From positions 1 to 58,798 of the forward strand of contig JAQSXU010000011.1 in NCBI GenBank assembly GCA_029256485.1: a stretch of DNA of 58,798 nucleotides, written 5' to 3'. Positions 8,882 through 19,442 of this stretch are shown one piece after another. The first letter of the stretch is position 1. Each line of letters starts with the position of its first letter. Below the pieces are notes generated by a model. That model ran no database searches. It was given only the letters and a program-made list of their open reading frames with translations, and was not told the DNA's origin. The stretch comes from Clostridiaceae bacterium (lineage in GTDB: Bacteria > Bacillota_A > Clostridia > Clostridiales > Clostridiaceae). Both the position numbers and the translations under genes were made by a program.

Positions 8882-9883
8882 ATGGGAAATGAAAAATATG
8901 CTCAAGCTGTTTCAAGAATCAGGGCAATTGAAACTAAGCTTTTTGATGAATCAATGTTAAATAGAATGATTGAAAGTTCATCTCCTGAGGAGGCATTAAA
9001 AATTCTTCAAGAAACTGAATATGCTAACCAAATGCAAAACATTAAAAATGTGCAGGATTACGAAACCATTTTATCTAATGAATTAAAAAAATTGTATGAT
9101 TTATTATACAATGTAGTACCAAATAAAGCTTTGGTGGACATTATGGAATTAAAATATGATTATCATAATATCAAAACATTACTAAAGGGAAAAGCATTAA
9201 ATAAAGACTACAATTATTTATTAATTAAAGTGAAGCCTGATTATACCGAAAAAATTAAATTATCCATACTAAAGGATAATTATAGTGACATTCCTAAAAT
9301 AATGGCTGAAGCCATTCAGAGTGCCAATAGTGAATTTTTAATTACTAAAGATCCTCAAGCAATAGATATAATCATTGATAACTATATGTTTAAACATATA
9401 TTGGCCAAAGCAGAAACATTTGATGAATCTTTTGTAAAAAACTTTGTAAAATTAAATATTGATTTAACAAATATTAAGGCACTGTTAAGAATTAAAAATC
9501 AAAATAGAAGCAGAGAATTTTTAAACTCAGTTTTAATAGCTGGAGGCAAGGTTGATAAAGATATATTACTAAACTGCTTAAATGAAAGTATTGAAACTAT
9601 TATAAACAAGCTGATGTTTACTGATTATGGAAATATTTTAAGAATGGGTTTAGAGGAATATATCAAAGATAAAAAACTTAATAAATTTGAAAAGTTATGT
9701 GATAACTACACAATGGATTATTTAAAAAGCTCCAGATATATAAGTTTTGGGCCGGAACCAATTTTGGCATATATTTTTGGAAAGGAAAACGAGATAAAAA
9801 CTATTAGAATAATTATGGTAGGTAAAATAAATAAAGTTTCCCCCAATGTTATTAGGGAAAGGCTGCGTGAAGTATATGTATAG
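8882..9883 (+). CDS. ntpC: V/A-type ATPase subunit C (d-type, rotor adaptor)
   Basis: The 333-residue, all-helical protein fits the AC39/subunit d family. It starts with [41 protein letters not shown] sequence and repeats an [14 protein letters not shown] motif in its three domains ([32 protein letters not shown]). It links the central stalk to the K ring. AAGGAGGCA precedes ATG 8882. Its end overlaps the next start by 8 bases. Confidence 0.9.
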   Translation: MGNEKYAQAVSRIRAIETKLFDESMLNRMIESSSPEEALKILQETEYANQMQNIKNVQDYETILSNELKKLYDLLYNVVPNKALVDIMELKYDYHNIKTLLKGKALNKDYNYLLIKVKPDYTEKIKLSILKDNYSDIPKIMAEAIQSANSEFLITKDPQAIDIIIDNYMFKHILAKAETFDESFVKNFVKLNIDLTNIKALLRIKNQNRSREFLNSVLIAGGKVDKDILLNCLNESIETIINKLMFTDYGNILRMGLEEYIKDKKLNKFEKLCDNYTMDYLKSSRYISFGPEPILAYIFGKENEIKTIRIIMVGKINKVSPNVIRERLREVYV

Positions 9884-10184
9884 GATAGGAGTTGTTGGGG
9901 ATAAAGATTCTGTGCTGGCTTTTAAATCAACTGGTATTGATGTATATGATGTGGCTGATTGCGTAGAAGCAAAAGTTACTGTTGATAAAATGGCAAAGGA
10001 AAGATATGCAGTAATATTTATTACAGAACAAGTAGCTAAAGAAATTAATGAAACCATTGAAAGATATAATAGAGAAACACTTCCTGCAATAATCCTAATT
10101 CCAAGTAATCAAGGCAGTTTAAATATTGGAATGCAGAGAATAAAGGATAATGTTGAAAAAGCAGTAGGTGTAAATATACTATAG
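9876..10184 (+). CDS. ntpG: V/A-type ATPase subunit G (archaeal F-type, central stalk)
   Basis: A 102-residue protein starting [24 protein letters not shown] and containing the strand [24 protein letters not shown]. This is the compact Rossmann-like V-type F subunit that binds the D subunit in the central stalk. ATG 9876 gives the family N-terminus; a longer in-frame start at 9846 adds an unrelated extension. It overlaps subunit C by 8 bases with only a weak Shine-Dalgarno sequence, so it is probably translated by coupling. Confidence 0.9.
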   Translation: MYRIGVVGDKDSVLAFKSTGIDVYDVADCVEAKVTVDKMAKERYAVIFITEQVAKEINETIERYNRETLPAIILIPSNQGSLNIGMQRIKDNVEKAVGVNIL

Positions 10185-10202
10185 AAAGGCAGGTAAGAAA
10201 GC

Positions 10203-11975
10203 TTGAACACTGGAAGAGTAGTAAAAGTATCCGGGCCTTTAGTTGTAGCTGAAGGTATGGATGAAGCTAATATATATGATGTGGTTAGAGTTGGAGAAAA
10301 ACATCTCATTGGTGAAATAATCGAAATGAGGGGGGATAAGGCTTCAATTCAGGTATATGAGGAAACTTCTGGTTTGGGACCTGGTGCACCGGTTATAACC
10401 ACAGGAGAACCATTAAGTGTAGAGTTAGGGCCAGGACTTATTGAATCAATATTCGACGGAATTCAGAGACCATTATCAGAAATTAAAGCTAAAACAGGTG
10501 ATTTTATAACAAAAGGAGTAGAGGTACCATCATTAAGCAGAGATAAAAAGTGGCAATTCACTGCTTGTAAATCTATTGGCGATCATGTTATTCCCGGCGA
10601 TATTATTGGTACAATAGAAGAAACATCTATTGTTCAACACAAAATAATAGTACCAAGTGGCATTAACGGCGAAATATTATCCATTGAAAATGGGGAATAC
10701 ACCATTGAAAATGTAATTTGTGAAGTAGACACTGGTAATGGTACTAAAAGCATAACCCTTATGCAGAAATGGCCTGTAAGAAAGGGAAGACCATACTCAA
10801 AAAAACTAAATCCAGTGGAGCCTATGGTAACTGGACAAAGAGTTATCGACACATTTTTCCCTGTTACTAAAGGGGGAACGGCTTGTGTTCCAGGTCCATT
10901 TGGGAGCGGTAAAACAGTTGTTCAGCATCAGCTTGCAAAGTGGGCAGATGCACAAATTGTAGTTTACATAGGTTGTGGAGAACGTGGAAATGAAATGACA
11001 GACGTACTTAATGAATTCCCACAACTTAAAGATCCTAAAACTGGGGAACCTTTGATGAAGAGAACCGTCCTTATAGCAAATACATCAAATATGCCTGTTG
11101 CAGCAAGAGAAGCTTCCATATATACAGGAATTACAATAGCAGAATATTTTAGAGATATGGGATATTCAGTTGCATTAATGGCCGATTCAACTTCAAGATG
11201 GGCTGAGGCTTTAAGAGAAATGTCTGGTAGGCTAGAAGAAATGCCTGGAGAAGAAGGATACCCTGCTTATCTTGGATCTAGAGCTGCAGAATTTTATGAA
11301 AGGGCAGGAAAAGTACAGTGTCTTGGAAGTGATGGTAGAATAGGATCACTAACAGCTATTGGAGCTGTTTCTCCTCCTGGCGGTGATTTATCAGAGCCAG
11401 TAACACAAGCTACCCTAAGAATAGTTAAAGTATTCTGGGGATTGGATTCACAACTTGCATATAGAAGACACTTTCCTGCAATTAATTGGCTTGACTCTTA
11501 TTCTTTATATTTAGATAAGATAGGTGATTGGCTAAATAATAATGTTTCAAAAAATTGGACAGAAATTAGGACAAAAGCTATGGCGTTATTACAGGAAGAA
11601 TCCAGTCTGCAGGAAATTGTACGATTAGTTGGAATAGATGCTCTTTCCGAAGGAGATAGATTAAAGCTTGAAGTTGCAAAATCTATTCGTGAAGATTATT
11701 TACAGCAAAATGCCTTTCACGAAGTAGACACTTACTCATCATTAGAAAAACAGCACAAAATACTGTCACTAGTTATTAAATTTGGAGAAGAGGCTGCAAG
11801 AGCTCTTGAGGCAGGAGTATATCTTAAAGAATTAATAAATTTACCTATAAGGGATAAAATTGCAAGGGCTAAATATATATCTGAAGATAATATAGTAAAT
11901 ATTGATGAAATAAATGAAGAATTAAAAGAAGTTATAGATGCCACTATTAGTAAGGGAGGTCTTAATAATGCTTAA
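10203..11975 (+). CDS. ntpA: V/A-type ATPase catalytic subunit A
   Basis: The 590-residue protein has the N-terminal barrel, the non-homologous bulge of about 90 residues special to V/A A-subunits, and a nucleotide-binding domain with P-loop [11 protein letters not shown] near residue 234. The later motifs [33 protein letters not shown] are intact. It hydrolyses ATP in the A3B3 head. Translation starts at TTG 10203 behind AAAGGCAGG, giving the family N-terminus [18 protein letters not shown]. It overlaps subunit B by 8 bases, which supports fixed stoichiometry. Confidence 0.97.
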   Translation: MNTGRVVKVSGPLVVAEGMDEANIYDVVRVGEKHLIGEIIEMRGDKASIQVYEETSGLGPGAPVITTGEPLSVELGPGLIESIFDGIQRPLSEIKAKTGDFITKGVEVPSLSRDKKWQFTACKSIGDHVIPGDIIGTIEETSIVQHKIIVPSGINGEILSIENGEYTIENVICEVDTGNGTKSITLMQKWPVRKGRPYSKKLNPVEPMVTGQRVIDTFFPVTKGGTACVPGPFGSGKTVVQHQLAKWADAQIVVYIGCGERGNEMTDVLNEFPQLKDPKTGEPLMKRTVLIANTSNMPVAAREASIYTGITIAEYFRDMGYSVALMADSTSRWAEALREMSGRLEEMPGEEGYPAYLGSRAAEFYERAGKVQCLGSDGRIGSLTAIGAVSPPGGDLSEPVTQATLRIVKVFWGLDSQLAYRRHFPAINWLDSYSLYLDKIGDWLNNNVSKNWTEIRTKAMALLQEESSLQEIVRLVGIDALSEGDRLKLEVAKSIREDYLQQNAFHEVDTYSSLEKQHKILSLVIKFGEEAARALEAGVYLKELINLPIRDKIARAKYISEDNIVNIDEINEELKEVIDATISKGGLNNA

Positions 11976-13347
11976 AGAATATAGAACTGTGAGAGAAGTT
12001 GTAGGCCCGCTTATGATGGTTGATGGTGTTGAAGGCGTCACATACGATGAATTAGTAGAGATTGAGATACAAACAGGTGACATTAGACGTGGAAGGGTAC
12101 TTGAAATAAATGAACACAAGGCCATGGTGCAGTTATTTGAGGGTTCATCAGGAATTAACTTAAAAGGCAGTAAGGCAAAATTTCTTGGAAAGCCATTGGA
12201 ATTAGGTGTATCTGAAGATATGTTAGGAAGAGTATTTGATGGATTAGGAAGACCTAAAGATGGAGGCCCCAAAATAATACCTGAAAAAAGACTTGATATT
12301 AACGGTAACCCAATAAATCCGGTTGCAAGAAATTATCCTTCTGAATTTATTCAAACAGGTATCTCTGCCATTGATGGTCTAAATACATTAGTTAGAGGAC
12401 AAAAACTGCCTGTTTTTTCTGGGGCTGGACTTCCTCACGCTGAATTAGCTGCGCAAATTGCTAGGCAAGCAAAAGTTTTAAACTCTGATAGTAAATTCGC
12501 TGTTGTTTTTGCTGCAATAGGTACCACTTTTGAGGAAGCACAATTTTTTATTGATGACTTCAACAAAACTGGGGCAATTGACAGAACTGTTTTATTTATG
12601 AATTTAGCAAATGATCCAGCCATTGAAAGAATAGCTACCCCAAGAATGGCATTAACTACAGCGGAATTTCTTGCCTTTGAAAAGGGAATGCATGTACTAG
12701 TCATTTTAACTGATTTGACAAACTACTGTGAAGCATTAAGGGAGGTATCCGCCGCCAGAAAGGAAGTCCCAGGAAGAAGAGGGTATCCAGGTTATCTATA
12801 TACTGACCTTTCCACAATTTATGAAAGAGCTGGGAGAATTATAGGAAGAGAGGGCTCAATAACTCAAATACCAATTTTAACTATGCCTGAGGATGATAAA
12901 ACACATCCCATTCCAGATTTAACAGGTTATATAACTGAAGGACAGATAATATTAAGCAGAGAACTATATAGAAAAGGAATTATGCCTCCAATAGATGTGC
13001 TGCCATCTTTATCAAGACTTAAAGATAAAGGCATCGGCAAAGGAAAAACCAGAGAAGATCATGCAGATACTATGAATCAGCTATTTTCAGCTTATGCTCA
13101 AGGAAAGCAGGCAAAGGAATTGGCCGTTATTTTAGGCGAATCAGCATTGTCAGAAAGCGATAAGGCTTTTGCTAAATTTGCAGAAGCGTTTGAAAAAGAA
13201 TATGTGTCTCAAGGTTTCAATACTAACAGAACAATTGAAGAAACACTAGACTTAGGCTGGAAATTGTTAAAACTGCTTCCAAAGAGTGAATTAAAAAGAA
13301 TTAGGGATGAATACTTGGAAAAGTATCTTCCGAAAATAAATAATTAA
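11968..13347 (+). CDS. ntpB: V/A-type ATPase subunit B
   Basis: The 459-residue non-catalytic head subunit starts [21 protein letters not shown]. The family motifs [18 protein letters not shown] (in place of a functional P-loop), [32 protein letters not shown] and [20 protein letters not shown] are all present. I chose ATG 11968 because GGGAGG lies just before it; the longer frame to 11938 lies inside subunit A and lacks a ribosome binding site. Alternating with A, it forms the hexameric head. Confidence 0.97.
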   Translation: MLKEYRTVREVVGPLMMVDGVEGVTYDELVEIEIQTGDIRRGRVLEINEHKAMVQLFEGSSGINLKGSKAKFLGKPLELGVSEDMLGRVFDGLGRPKDGGPKIIPEKRLDINGNPINPVARNYPSEFIQTGISAIDGLNTLVRGQKLPVFSGAGLPHAELAAQIARQAKVLNSDSKFAVVFAAIGTTFEEAQFFIDDFNKTGAIDRTVLFMNLANDPAIERIATPRMALTTAEFLAFEKGMHVLVILTDLTNYCEALREVSAARKEVPGRRGYPGYLYTDLSTIYERAGRIIGREGSITQIPILTMPEDDKTHPIPDLTGYITEGQIILSRELYRKGIMPPIDVLPSLSRLKDKGIGKGKTREDHADTMNQLFSAYAQGKQAKELAVILGESALSESDKAFAKFAEAFEKEYVSQGFNTNRTIEETLDLGWKLLKLLPKSELKRIRDEYLEKYLPKINN

Positions 13348-13368
13348 TTTAAAGGATGAGTGAACCAC

Positions 13369-14013
13369 ATGAGATTAAATGTTAATCCAACAAGAATGGA
13401 ACTCACCAAGCTGAAAAAAAGGCTGTCAACTGCAGTAAGAGGTCACAAACTATTAAAGGATAAGCAAGATGAATTAATGAGAAGGTTCATTGACTTAATT
13501 AAAGAAAATAACCAATTAAGAAAGGATGTTGAGGAAGAGTTATCAGCTTCCCTAAAGGATTTTTTAATGGCAAGGGCATTAATGTGTCCTGAATTCTTAG
13601 AAGAGGCAATAGCTTACCCAAAAGAGAAAATTTCAGTAGAAGTTTCAAAGAAAAATATAATGAGTGTAAATGTTCCAGTTATGAATTTTAAGAGGGAACT
13701 TGAAGAACAAACTGGTTCAATTTTTCCTTATGGATTTGCAACTACATCTTCAGAATTAGATGCCGCAATTGAAAAGCTAAATAATATACTTCCAAAATTA
13801 TTAAAACTTGCAGAGATTGAAAATGCATGTCAGCTTATGGCAGATGAAATTGAAAAAACACGAAGGAGAGTAAATGCTCTTGAGTATATGACCATTCCTC
13901 AGTTGCAAGAAACTATTAAGTACATTCAAATGAAGCTTGATGAGAATGAAAGAGGCAGCCTGACAAGATTAATGAAAGTTAAAAGCATTATGGAAGAGAA
14001 ACAAAATATGTAA
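13369..14013 (+). CDS. ntpD: V/A-type ATPase subunit D (central stalk)
   Basis: The 214-residue, mostly helical protein has the conserved N-terminal helix [35 protein letters not shown] and the C-terminal helix [25 protein letters not shown]. The two form the antiparallel coiled-coil rotor shaft of V/A-ATPases. ATG 13369 is preferred over GTG 13360 because AAGGATGAG is correctly spaced for it and the family N-terminus begins here. It is the last gene of the operon; a strong terminator follows directly. Confidence 0.93.
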   Translation: MRLNVNPTRMELTKLKKRLSTAVRGHKLLKDKQDELMRRFIDLIKENNQLRKDVEEELSASLKDFLMARALMCPEFLEEAIAYPKEKISVEVSKKNIMSVNVPVMNFKRELEEQTGSIFPYGFATTSSELDAAIEKLNNILPKLLKLAEIENACQLMADEIEKTRRRVNALEYMTIPQLQETIKYIQMKLDENERGSLTRLMKVKSIMEEKQNM

Positions 14014-14019
14014 AAAGAT

Positions 14020-14046
14020 GCCTGCGAGTAACCGCAGGCGTTTTTT
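14020..14046 (+). terminator. Terminator of the V/A-ATPase operon
   Basis: GCCTGCG and CGCAGGC pair around a 6-base loop and are followed by GTTTTTT. This GC-rich stem is unusually strong for the window and begins 7 bases after the subunit D stop codon. Confidence 0.92.
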
Positions 14047-14102
14047 ATAAGGGGTTTTTTGGGGAATACGTTAAATGAGATTTAGAGAAACTAAGCGTGT
14101 AA

Positions 14103-14126
14103 GTAAATTCGTAAAGTTGAATTTAC
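14103..14126. repeat. Perfect inverted repeat upstream of def
   Basis: GTAAATTC, 8 bases, GAATTTAC. It lies about 80 bases before the deformylase start and could be an operator or an mRNA hairpin. No known regulator motif was recognised. Confidence 0.45.
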
Positions 14127-14203
14127 AATTAATATTATTAGACAAAAAGTAAAAATATATGTAAAATAAGATGATAAATGAAAGCTATGGGAGGAGAAAA
14201 ATT

Positions 14204-14668
14204 ATGGCTGTAAAAGATATTTTAATTGTTCCAAATAAAATATTAAAAAGAATTAGCAGAAGAGTTGATAGTGTTGATGAGGATACTTTACAGTTAGCTG
14301 AGGACTTAAAGGACACTTTATATTCAACTACAGGAATCGGCCTTGCTGCACCACAAATAGGTGTATTAAAAAGGGTAATATACATTAACCTTAGGGATGA
14401 AACTGAACAAATTCTATTGATAAATCCCAAAATTATAGCAAAGTACGGAAAAGAAGACAGTACTGAGGGGTGTTTAAGTTATCCTGGTTTTGAAGGAATT
14501 GTTGAAAGGCCGAAAAAAGTTATAGTTCAAGGTCTAAATGAAGAAGGAAAAATTGTGGAATACTCAGCAGAGGGATTACTTTGTAAGGCATTTTGTCATG
14601 AAATTGATCATCTTAACGGTGTTATATATATAGATAAGGCAAAAAAAGTTTATAGAGAAGATTCATAA
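14204..14668 (+). CDS. def: Peptide deformylase
   Basis: The 154-residue protein removes the formyl group from nascent protein N-termini. The three family motifs are intact: GIGLAAPQIG (motif 1), EGCLSYPG with the metal-binding Cys (motif 2) and CHEIDHLNG with the two metal His and the catalytic Glu (motif 3; the usual QHExDH has Cys in place of Gln). ATG 14204 was chosen because GGGAGGAG precedes it; an upstream in-frame ATG at 14171 lacks one. Gene length fits the short, Gram-positive-type-2-independent class. Clostridial genomes often carry more than one deformylase, so this may not be the only copy. Confidence 0.95.
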   Translation: MAVKDILIVPNKILKRISRRVDSVDEDTLQLAEDLKDTLYSTTGIGLAAPQIGVLKRVIYINLRDETEQILLINPKIIAKYGKEDSTEGCLSYPGFEGIVERPKKVIVQGLNEEGKIVEYSAEGLLCKAFCHEIDHLNGVIYIDKAKKVYREDS

Positions 14669-14676
14669 ACCTTTAT

Positions 14677-14711
14677 AAAAATAAACTCATGAAATACAGG
14701 AGTTTATTTTT
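14677..14711. terminator. Bidirectional terminator between def and the selenoprotein gene
   Basis: AAAAATAAACTC and GAGTTTATTTTT pair around an 11-base loop. A runs on one side and T runs on the other allow use by both convergent genes. Confidence 0.75.
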
Positions 14712-14721
14712 ATATAAATAA

Positions 14722-15018
14722 TTAAATTTCAATTCCCTTTACATCATAAACTGGTCCTAATATAGGAATGTTATACTTCTGATAAATATAAATTTCATCG
14801 CTTATTTTTAGGCTTTTATGAACATAGATATTTATTTCATCAAAATGATAGGAATAATAATTATTAGATATATCTTTAAAATTTTTAATAACCTCAATCC
14901 AGAGGTCCTTAATTATGCCGCCTGCTCAGCCACATGATTTAGGGGAAACTGATTTTATTATTAAATTGCAGCCTTTCTTTTTTATACTTAACAAGGCCTT
15001 ATCTTCTACTGTTATCAT
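14722..15018 (-). CDS. HesB-like / CC-Se-motif selenoprotein with in-frame UGA (Sec31)
   Basis: On the minus strand, ATG 15018 behind GGAGGTG opens a 98-codon frame that is continuous to TAA at 14722-14724 except for one TGA at 14926-14928 (codon 31). Around it the protein reads VSPKSCG-U-AGGIIKDLW. After the UGA the frame continues with clean coding sequence (YHFDEINIYVHKSLKISDEIYIY, ending YDVKGIEI), as expected for read-through as selenocysteine. The size, the CGU motif and the C-terminal part fit the small HesB-like (IscA-related) family in which Cys- and Sec-containing members are known in clostridia. A hairpin at the correct distance follows the UGA, and a selenium-metabolism gene (yedF) lies elsewhere in the window. 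A redox or metal/sulfur-binding role is inferred. The alternative, a nonsense-mutated pseudogene, is less likely given the intact flanks, hairpin and promoter. Confidence 0.82.
14890..14907 (-). promoter_or_regulatory. bSECIS-like hairpin downstream of the UGA codon
   Basis: Read on the minus strand, GACCUC, loop UGGAUU and GAGGUU form a 6-bp stem (one G-U pair). The stem begins 18 nt and the loop 24 nt after the UGA. A G among the first two loop positions and this spacing match what is known of bacterial SECIS elements. Confidence 0.65.
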
Positions 15019-15030
15019 AGCACACCTCCA

Positions 15031-15079
15031 TACCTATATAGGGTATACCCATTATATAACTAATTATTACCACGGTCAA
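15031..15079 (-). promoter_or_regulatory. Promoter of the selenoprotein gene with CsoR-type operator
   Basis: On the minus strand TTGACC (15074-15079), a 17-base spacer and TATAAT (15051-15056) form a near-consensus promoter. Directly after the -10 lies GGGTATACCC followed by TATATAGGTAT. The ATACC-N6-GGGTAT symmetry resembles operators of the CsoR/CstR family, and a related sequence lies at the promoter of the DUF156 repressor gene near 33735. Confidence 0.6.
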
Positions 15080-15159
15080 GTAAATATAAAAAAATACTTT
15101 ACAAAATACGTTTAACAATATATACTACTGTATATACAGATGTAACGGAGGGATGTAAA

Positions 15160-15660
15160 ATGAAAGATATAAAAAAATTAACTTATTCAGCTTTATTAAC
15201 TGCATTGGCAATTGTTATCCCATTAGCTTTTGGCTTTTTAAGAATTCAAATAGGACCATTTACTGCAACTTTGACCGCACATGTGCCATTATTCCTATCT
15301 ATGTTCTTAGGACCTGCAGCAGCTGTAATGGTTGGTGTGGGATCTGCATTAGGCTTCCTAATTTCTTCACCAGCCGTAGTTGCTGCAAGAGCATTGATGC
15401 ATACCTTTGTGGGTTTAGCAGGTGCTTTGATGCTTAAAAGGGGAAGTTCCTTTAGAACCGTGGTTATTTTAACTGCACCAATTCATGCTATATTAGAGGC
15501 TATAGCTGTAATACCTTTTGGTTTCACAATGTACAAGGTTTTAGTAGTTGTTGGAACTGGAACTTTACTGCACCATATTGCAGATGGAGTTATTGCAGCG
15601 GTATTAGTACAAGCATTAAATAAAAGTTTAAATTTGGATTTAGTAAAATCTTTTAAATGA
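15160..15660 (+). CDS. ECF transporter S component (vitamin uptake; niacin-type suspected)
   Basis: The 166-residue, very hydrophobic protein has about five to six membrane helices and the length of ECF S components, which bind a vitamin and work with a shared EcfA-A'-T module. The N-terminal MKDIKKLTYSALLTALAIVIPLAF is the typical helix-1 pattern. The GPFTATLTAHVPLFLSMFLGP region resembles niacin- or pantothenate-type S units, but the substrate cannot be fixed by eye. ACGGAGGG precedes ATG 15160. A perfect palindrome CTGTATATACAG at 15128-15139 lies just ahead of the ribosome binding site and could be an operator. It is transcribed divergently from the selenoprotein gene and is monocistronic. 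Confidence 0.75.
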   Translation: MKDIKKLTYSALLTALAIVIPLAFGFLRIQIGPFTATLTAHVPLFLSMFLGPAAAVMVGVGSALGFLISSPAVVAARALMHTFVGLAGALMLKRGSSFRTVVILTAPIHAILEAIAVIPFGFTMYKVLVVVGTGTLLHHIADGVIAAVLVQALNKSLNLDLVKSFK

Positions 15661-15686
15661 TCTTCAGTGTTGAAGATCTTTTTTTT
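15659..15686 (+). terminator. Terminator of the ECF S-component gene
   Basis: GATCTTCA and TGAAGATC form a tight hairpin with a 4-base loop followed by eight T residues. The stem begins in the stop codon. Confidence 0.88.
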
Positions 15687-15761
15687 ATGTTGAATTTAAT
15701 TACCGCATTGATATAAGCTTTAAATTAATATATAAAATCATCCAAAGATAAAGGAAAATAG

Positions 15762-15790
15762 TTGACAATAATATATAAAAAAACTAAAAT
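15762..15790 (+). promoter_or_regulatory. Sigma-A promoter of the HelD-like gene
   Basis: TTGACA (15762-15767), a 17-base spacer and TAAAAT (15785-15790), about 50 bases before the start codon. Confidence 0.65.
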
Positions 15791-15837
15791 TAAGTTTTGT
15801 TATATATTATTTATCATGTCATAAATGAGGTGAAATG

Positions 15838-18132
15838 ATGGCTATTGATGAAAAAAAATTTGACCTTGAGGAAAAACAATTTATTGATACTGTCACATGG
15901 ATTGGGAAGGAAGCTGTAAAAATTGAAAGAGAAGATTTAGAGCTGCAAAATAATGTTAAAGAACTTAGGAAACAGAGTAAGGGCAGATATAGTGAAGAAC
16001 TTGAAACCAAGGAGAAATTATATAATATTACCCATAAAAGCTATGAAAAGTATATAGATGCAAAATCAAATCCATACTTTGCCAGAATAGATTTTAGAGA
16101 GTATAGAAGGGAAGAAGAAACCTTCTATATTGGTAAATTTGGACTAGGTGATATTGAAAACGGAGATGAAAAAGTAATAGATTGGAGAGCCCCCATTGCA
16201 GATTTATATTACAGTGGAACTTTTGGAGACTGCTATTATAAAGCTCCAAAAGGAGTAGTAAGCGGTGAACTTAATTTAAAAAGAAAATTTTTAGTTAGAA
16301 ATTCAAAACTAGTTGATGCATTTGATGAAGGAATAAATGAAATAATTTTAAAATCTGGTGGAGATAGTGAAAATGCATTGGTTGATGAGTTTTTAAAAAT
16401 AAATTTAGAGGAAAGTATAAGCAGTAAGTTAAAAGACGTTGTTGCCACAATTCAAAAAGAACAAAATGAAATAATCAGAGCAGATAAAAATGGTGCTTTA
16501 ATTGTTCAAGGATCTGCTGGATCTGGTAAAACCACTGTTGCCCTGCATAGATTGGCCTATCTGCTTTATAAATTTAAAGATAAGATCAGTGGAGAGGATA
16601 TACTTGTCATTGCTCCAAATAAATTATTCTTGGACTACATTTCACAAGTTTTGCCTGATTTAGGTGTAAATTCTGTTAAGCAAAGTACATATGAAGATAT
16701 GGCATGTGAGATTTTAGGCATAAAGCCAAAAATTTATACTAAGGATGCAAAGTTAGCCAACATTCTTGAAAGTAACAATTCGGAAGAAAGAAAATATATT
16801 TTAAATACAAGTAAATTTAAGGGATCCCAATCATTTAAAATTATTATGGATAGATATATCAGATACAAAGAAAAAAATGATGCTGATACCATTGAAGACA
16901 TAAAAGTTGATGATTATACATTATTTGAAATTAAAGAAATAAAAAGGTTGTTTGTAAAAGACTTAATTAATTTACCCATTAATGCAAGAAAAATGGAAAT
17001 AAAGAGGTATTTTAAATTAAAATTAGATGAAAAAATAGCATCTCTTCTAGATAAAATAGATTTTACTTTTGAGTACCAAATAAGCAGGGTAAAGAAAACC
17101 TATGAAGATACAATTGAAATGAGAAAAAGGTTAATTGAAATATATAATGAAAGAGATGAGAAAAAGTCATATATATTAAAAATGTCTAAAAAATGCTTCG
17201 AAGAATATTTTGAAAAATGGTCTCAAATTAATACCTCCACACTATATCAGGATTTTTTCAATAACCAGGTTCTGTTTAATGAACTTACAAATAATGAAAT
17301 ACCCGAAAATCTATCCGAATACATGAGAGAAAAGCTAAATGAAGATTTGTCCAATGGTATCATTGATTGTGACGATTTAGTTCCAATGCTATATATTAAG
17401 TTGAAAATTGAGGGAGTATCGGAAAAGTATAAATATAAACATATTGTAATTGATGAGGCTCAAGATTATAGTTTTTTTCAAATTTATGTGCTTAAAGATA
17501 TAGCAATTAATAATTCTTTTACAATAGTAGGTGATATTGGTCAAGGTATATATTTTTACAAGGGTATTGATAACTGGGATAAAATATTAACAAATGTATT
17601 TAACAATGCAGGTAAATATACTTTATTAACTCAAAGTTATCGTTCCACAATAGAAATTATCAATTTTGCGAATAAAGTTCTAAAAAAGCAAAATAATAAC
17701 CTAGAACCAGCTGTACCTGTATTGCGGCATGGTGAAAGCCCAACAGTATTTGAGTTCCAATCTAATAAAGATTTTTGTAATGAAGTTGACAAGATAGTAG
17801 ATTATATCCATTGTAAAGGGAAAAAAAGTGTAGCAATAATCGGTAGAACATTTAATGAATGTAAAAAAATCAGGGATTATTTAAAAAAATATAGTAATTT
17901 TAGCTGGGTGTTAATTAAAGGTACAGATAAAACCCTAACCTTAGACAATATTATTATTCCATCATATATGACTAAGGGTTTAGAATTTGACTGTTCAGTT
18001 ATCTTTAATTGTAATGATGATAATTATACTGATAGTGAATTAGATAAAAAGCTGCTTTATGTTGTCTTAACCAGAGCATTACATTATGAATACGTATTTT
18101 ATAATGGGGAACTATCTCCATTAATAAAATAA
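15838..18132 (+). CDS. HelD-like superfamily I DNA/RNA helicase
   Basis: The 764-residue UvrD-like ATPase carries a Walker A motif GSAGSGKTTVALHRLAYLL near residue 225, motif II VIDEAQDYS, motif III-like VGDIGQGIYFYKGI, motif IV LTQSYRS and a late motif SYMTKGLEFDCSVIFN. The first 200 residues, starting with a coiled coil, precede the ATPase core. This long N-terminal arm typifies HelD, which binds RNA polymerase and recycles stalled complexes in Firmicutes. Bacillus HelD is the closest known role, although clostridia often have several UvrD-like paralogues. Two ATG codons are adjacent; the second (15838) is better spaced from GAGGTGA. Confidence 0.85.
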   Translation: MAIDEKKFDLEEKQFIDTVTWIGKEAVKIEREDLELQNNVKELRKQSKGRYSEELETKEKLYNITHKSYEKYIDAKSNPYFARIDFREYRREEETFYIGKFGLGDIENGDEKVIDWRAPIADLYYSGTFGDCYYKAPKGVVSGELNLKRKFLVRNSKLVDAFDEGINEIILKSGGDSENALVDEFLKINLEESISSKLKDVVATIQKEQNEIIRADKNGALIVQGSAGSGKTTVALHRLAYLLYKFKDKISGEDILVIAPNKLFLDYISQVLPDLGVNSVKQSTYEDMACEILGIKPKIYTKDAKLANILESNNSEERKYILNTSKFKGSQSFKIIMDRYIRYKEKNDADTIEDIKVDDYTLFEIKEIKRLFVKDLINLPINARKMEIKRYFKLKLDEKIASLLDKIDFTFEYQISRVKKTYEDTIEMRKRLIEIYNERDEKKSYILKMSKKCFEEYFEKWSQINTSTLYQDFFNNQVLFNELTNNEIPENLSEYMREKLNEDLSNGIIDCDDLVPMLYIKLKIEGVSEKYKYKHIVIDEAQDYSFFQIYVLKDIAINNSFTIVGDIGQGIYFYKGIDNWDKILTNVFNNAGKYTLLTQSYRSTIEIINFANKVLKKQNNNLEPAVPVLRHGESPTVFEFQSNKDFCNEVDKIVDYIHCKGKKSVAIIGRTFNECKKIRDYLKKYSNFSWVLIKGTDKTLTLDNIIIPSYMTKGLEFDCSVIFNCNDDNYTDSELDKKLLYVVLTRALHYEYVFYNGELSPLIK

Positions 18133-18223
18133 TTTGTTTAGAAAATTAAGTTAACTTGTGTATATTTTATTTTATATGTTAAAATATAAATAATATAGCG
18201 CATAAATCAAGGAGGGACTTGCC

Positions 18224-19396
18224 ATGACTGTAGAAAAAATAAAAGATAATATATACTGGGTAGGTGTAAAGAACCCAGAATTAAGAGTATTTGATATTAT
18301 TATGGAAACAAAAAGAGGAACTACATACAATTCATATTTAATAGATGATGATAAAGTTGCCATAATAGATACTGTTAAGAATGGATATTTTGATGAATTT
18401 AAGGAAAACATAAAAAGTATCATAGGAGAAAGAAAAGTTGATTACATAATTGTTCAGCATACAGAATTGGATCATAGCGGCTCACTTGTGGAATTAATTA
18501 AAATGTACCCTGAGGCAAAAGTTATTGCGTCAAAAGCAGCAAATATATATATAAAGGATATAATTAACAGAGATTTTAATAGTGAACCAATACCAAATGA
18601 ATTAAACCTTGGTAAAACTACACTTAAATTTATACAAGCACCAAACCTACATTGGCCAGATACAATGTTTACATATGCGGAAGAGTCAAATGTTTTATTT
18701 ACATGTGACGTTCTAGGCTGCCATTTCTGCCCGGAGGGAGGAATTGGTGATAAATGCACTGGTGATTATTTCCAAGAGATGAAATACTATTTTGATGTAA
18801 TAATGGGACCTTTTAAGAAATTTGTAATTATGGGATTAAATAAAATAAATGACTTAAGCATCGATATTGTAGCTCCAAGCCATGGTCCTGTTCATATTGG
18901 TGATGTAGATACTTATATTAGTTTATATAAACAGTGGGCTTTATTAAGTATACCAAAAGAAAAAAATATTCAAATATTTTATATTTCAGCTTATGGAAAT
19001 ACAGAAAAAATGGGTAGATATATATCTGATAAAATTAATGAAAATGGAATAAAAGCTGAAGCTCATGAAATTACTTCAATGAGAATAAGTGAAATCACAT
19101 CCTTAATAGAAAGTTCAAATGGCATTATAATGGGGTCTCCTACAATAAATCAAGATGCTGTTAAACCAGTTTGGGATGTTTTATCAACTGTTTGCGCTAT
19201 AACTAATAGAGGAAAGGCAGCTGCTGCTTTTGGCTCATATGGTTGGAGCGGTGAAGGTGTTCCTATGATTACAGAAAGATTAAAATCTTTAAAATTCAAA
19301 GTATTAGAAGATGTTCTTAAGTTTAAATTTGTACCAAGTGAAGAAGATTTCAAAAGAGCAGATAACTTTGTTGATAAATTTTTAAAGACTATATAA
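18224..19396 (+). CDS. Flavodiiron protein (FprA family)
   Basis: The 390-residue protein has an N-terminal metallo-beta-lactamase-like diiron domain and, from about residue 250, a flavodoxin domain. The diiron ligand motif HTELDH (H79, E81, D83, H84) is complete, with further ligands in the CDVLGCHF and PSHGPVH segments. The flavodoxin part starts at [15 protein letters not shown] (the FMN phosphate loop). Such proteins reduce O2 to water, or NO to N2O, with electrons from rubredoxin, protecting anaerobes from oxygen. No rubredoxin domain is fused here. A TTGTGT-N18-TAAAAT promoter (18156-18185) and AAGGAGGGA precede ATG 18224. A small conserved protein follows 46 bases later and may be co-transcribed. 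Confidence 0.93.
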   Translation: MTVEKIKDNIYWVGVKNPELRVFDIIMETKRGTTYNSYLIDDDKVAIIDTVKNGYFDEFKENIKSIIGERKVDYIIVQHTELDHSGSLVELIKMYPEAKVIASKAANIYIKDIINRDFNSEPIPNELNLGKTTLKFIQAPNLHWPDTMFTYAEESNVLFTCDVLGCHFCPEGGIGDKCTGDYFQEMKYYFDVIMGPFKKFVIMGLNKINDLSIDIVAPSHGPVHIGDVDTYISLYKQWALLSIPKEKNIQIFYISAYGNTEKMGRYISDKINENGIKAEAHEITSMRISEITSLIESSNGIIMGSPTINQDAVKPVWDVLSTVCAITNRGKAAAAFGSYGWSGEGVPMITERLKSLKFKVLEDVLKFKFVPSEEDFKRADNFVDKFLKTI

Positions 19397-19442
19397 GTTA
19401 TGCTATTTTAAAAATTACAAATTATTTTCAGGAGGATTTTTC

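Noticed and set aside
14915..15115. Plus-strand ORF of 66 codons opposite the selenoprotein gene
   Set aside because: No ribosome binding site, and the opposite strand has a promoter, a ribosome binding site and a coherent protein. It is an antisense shadow that also runs through the divergent promoter.
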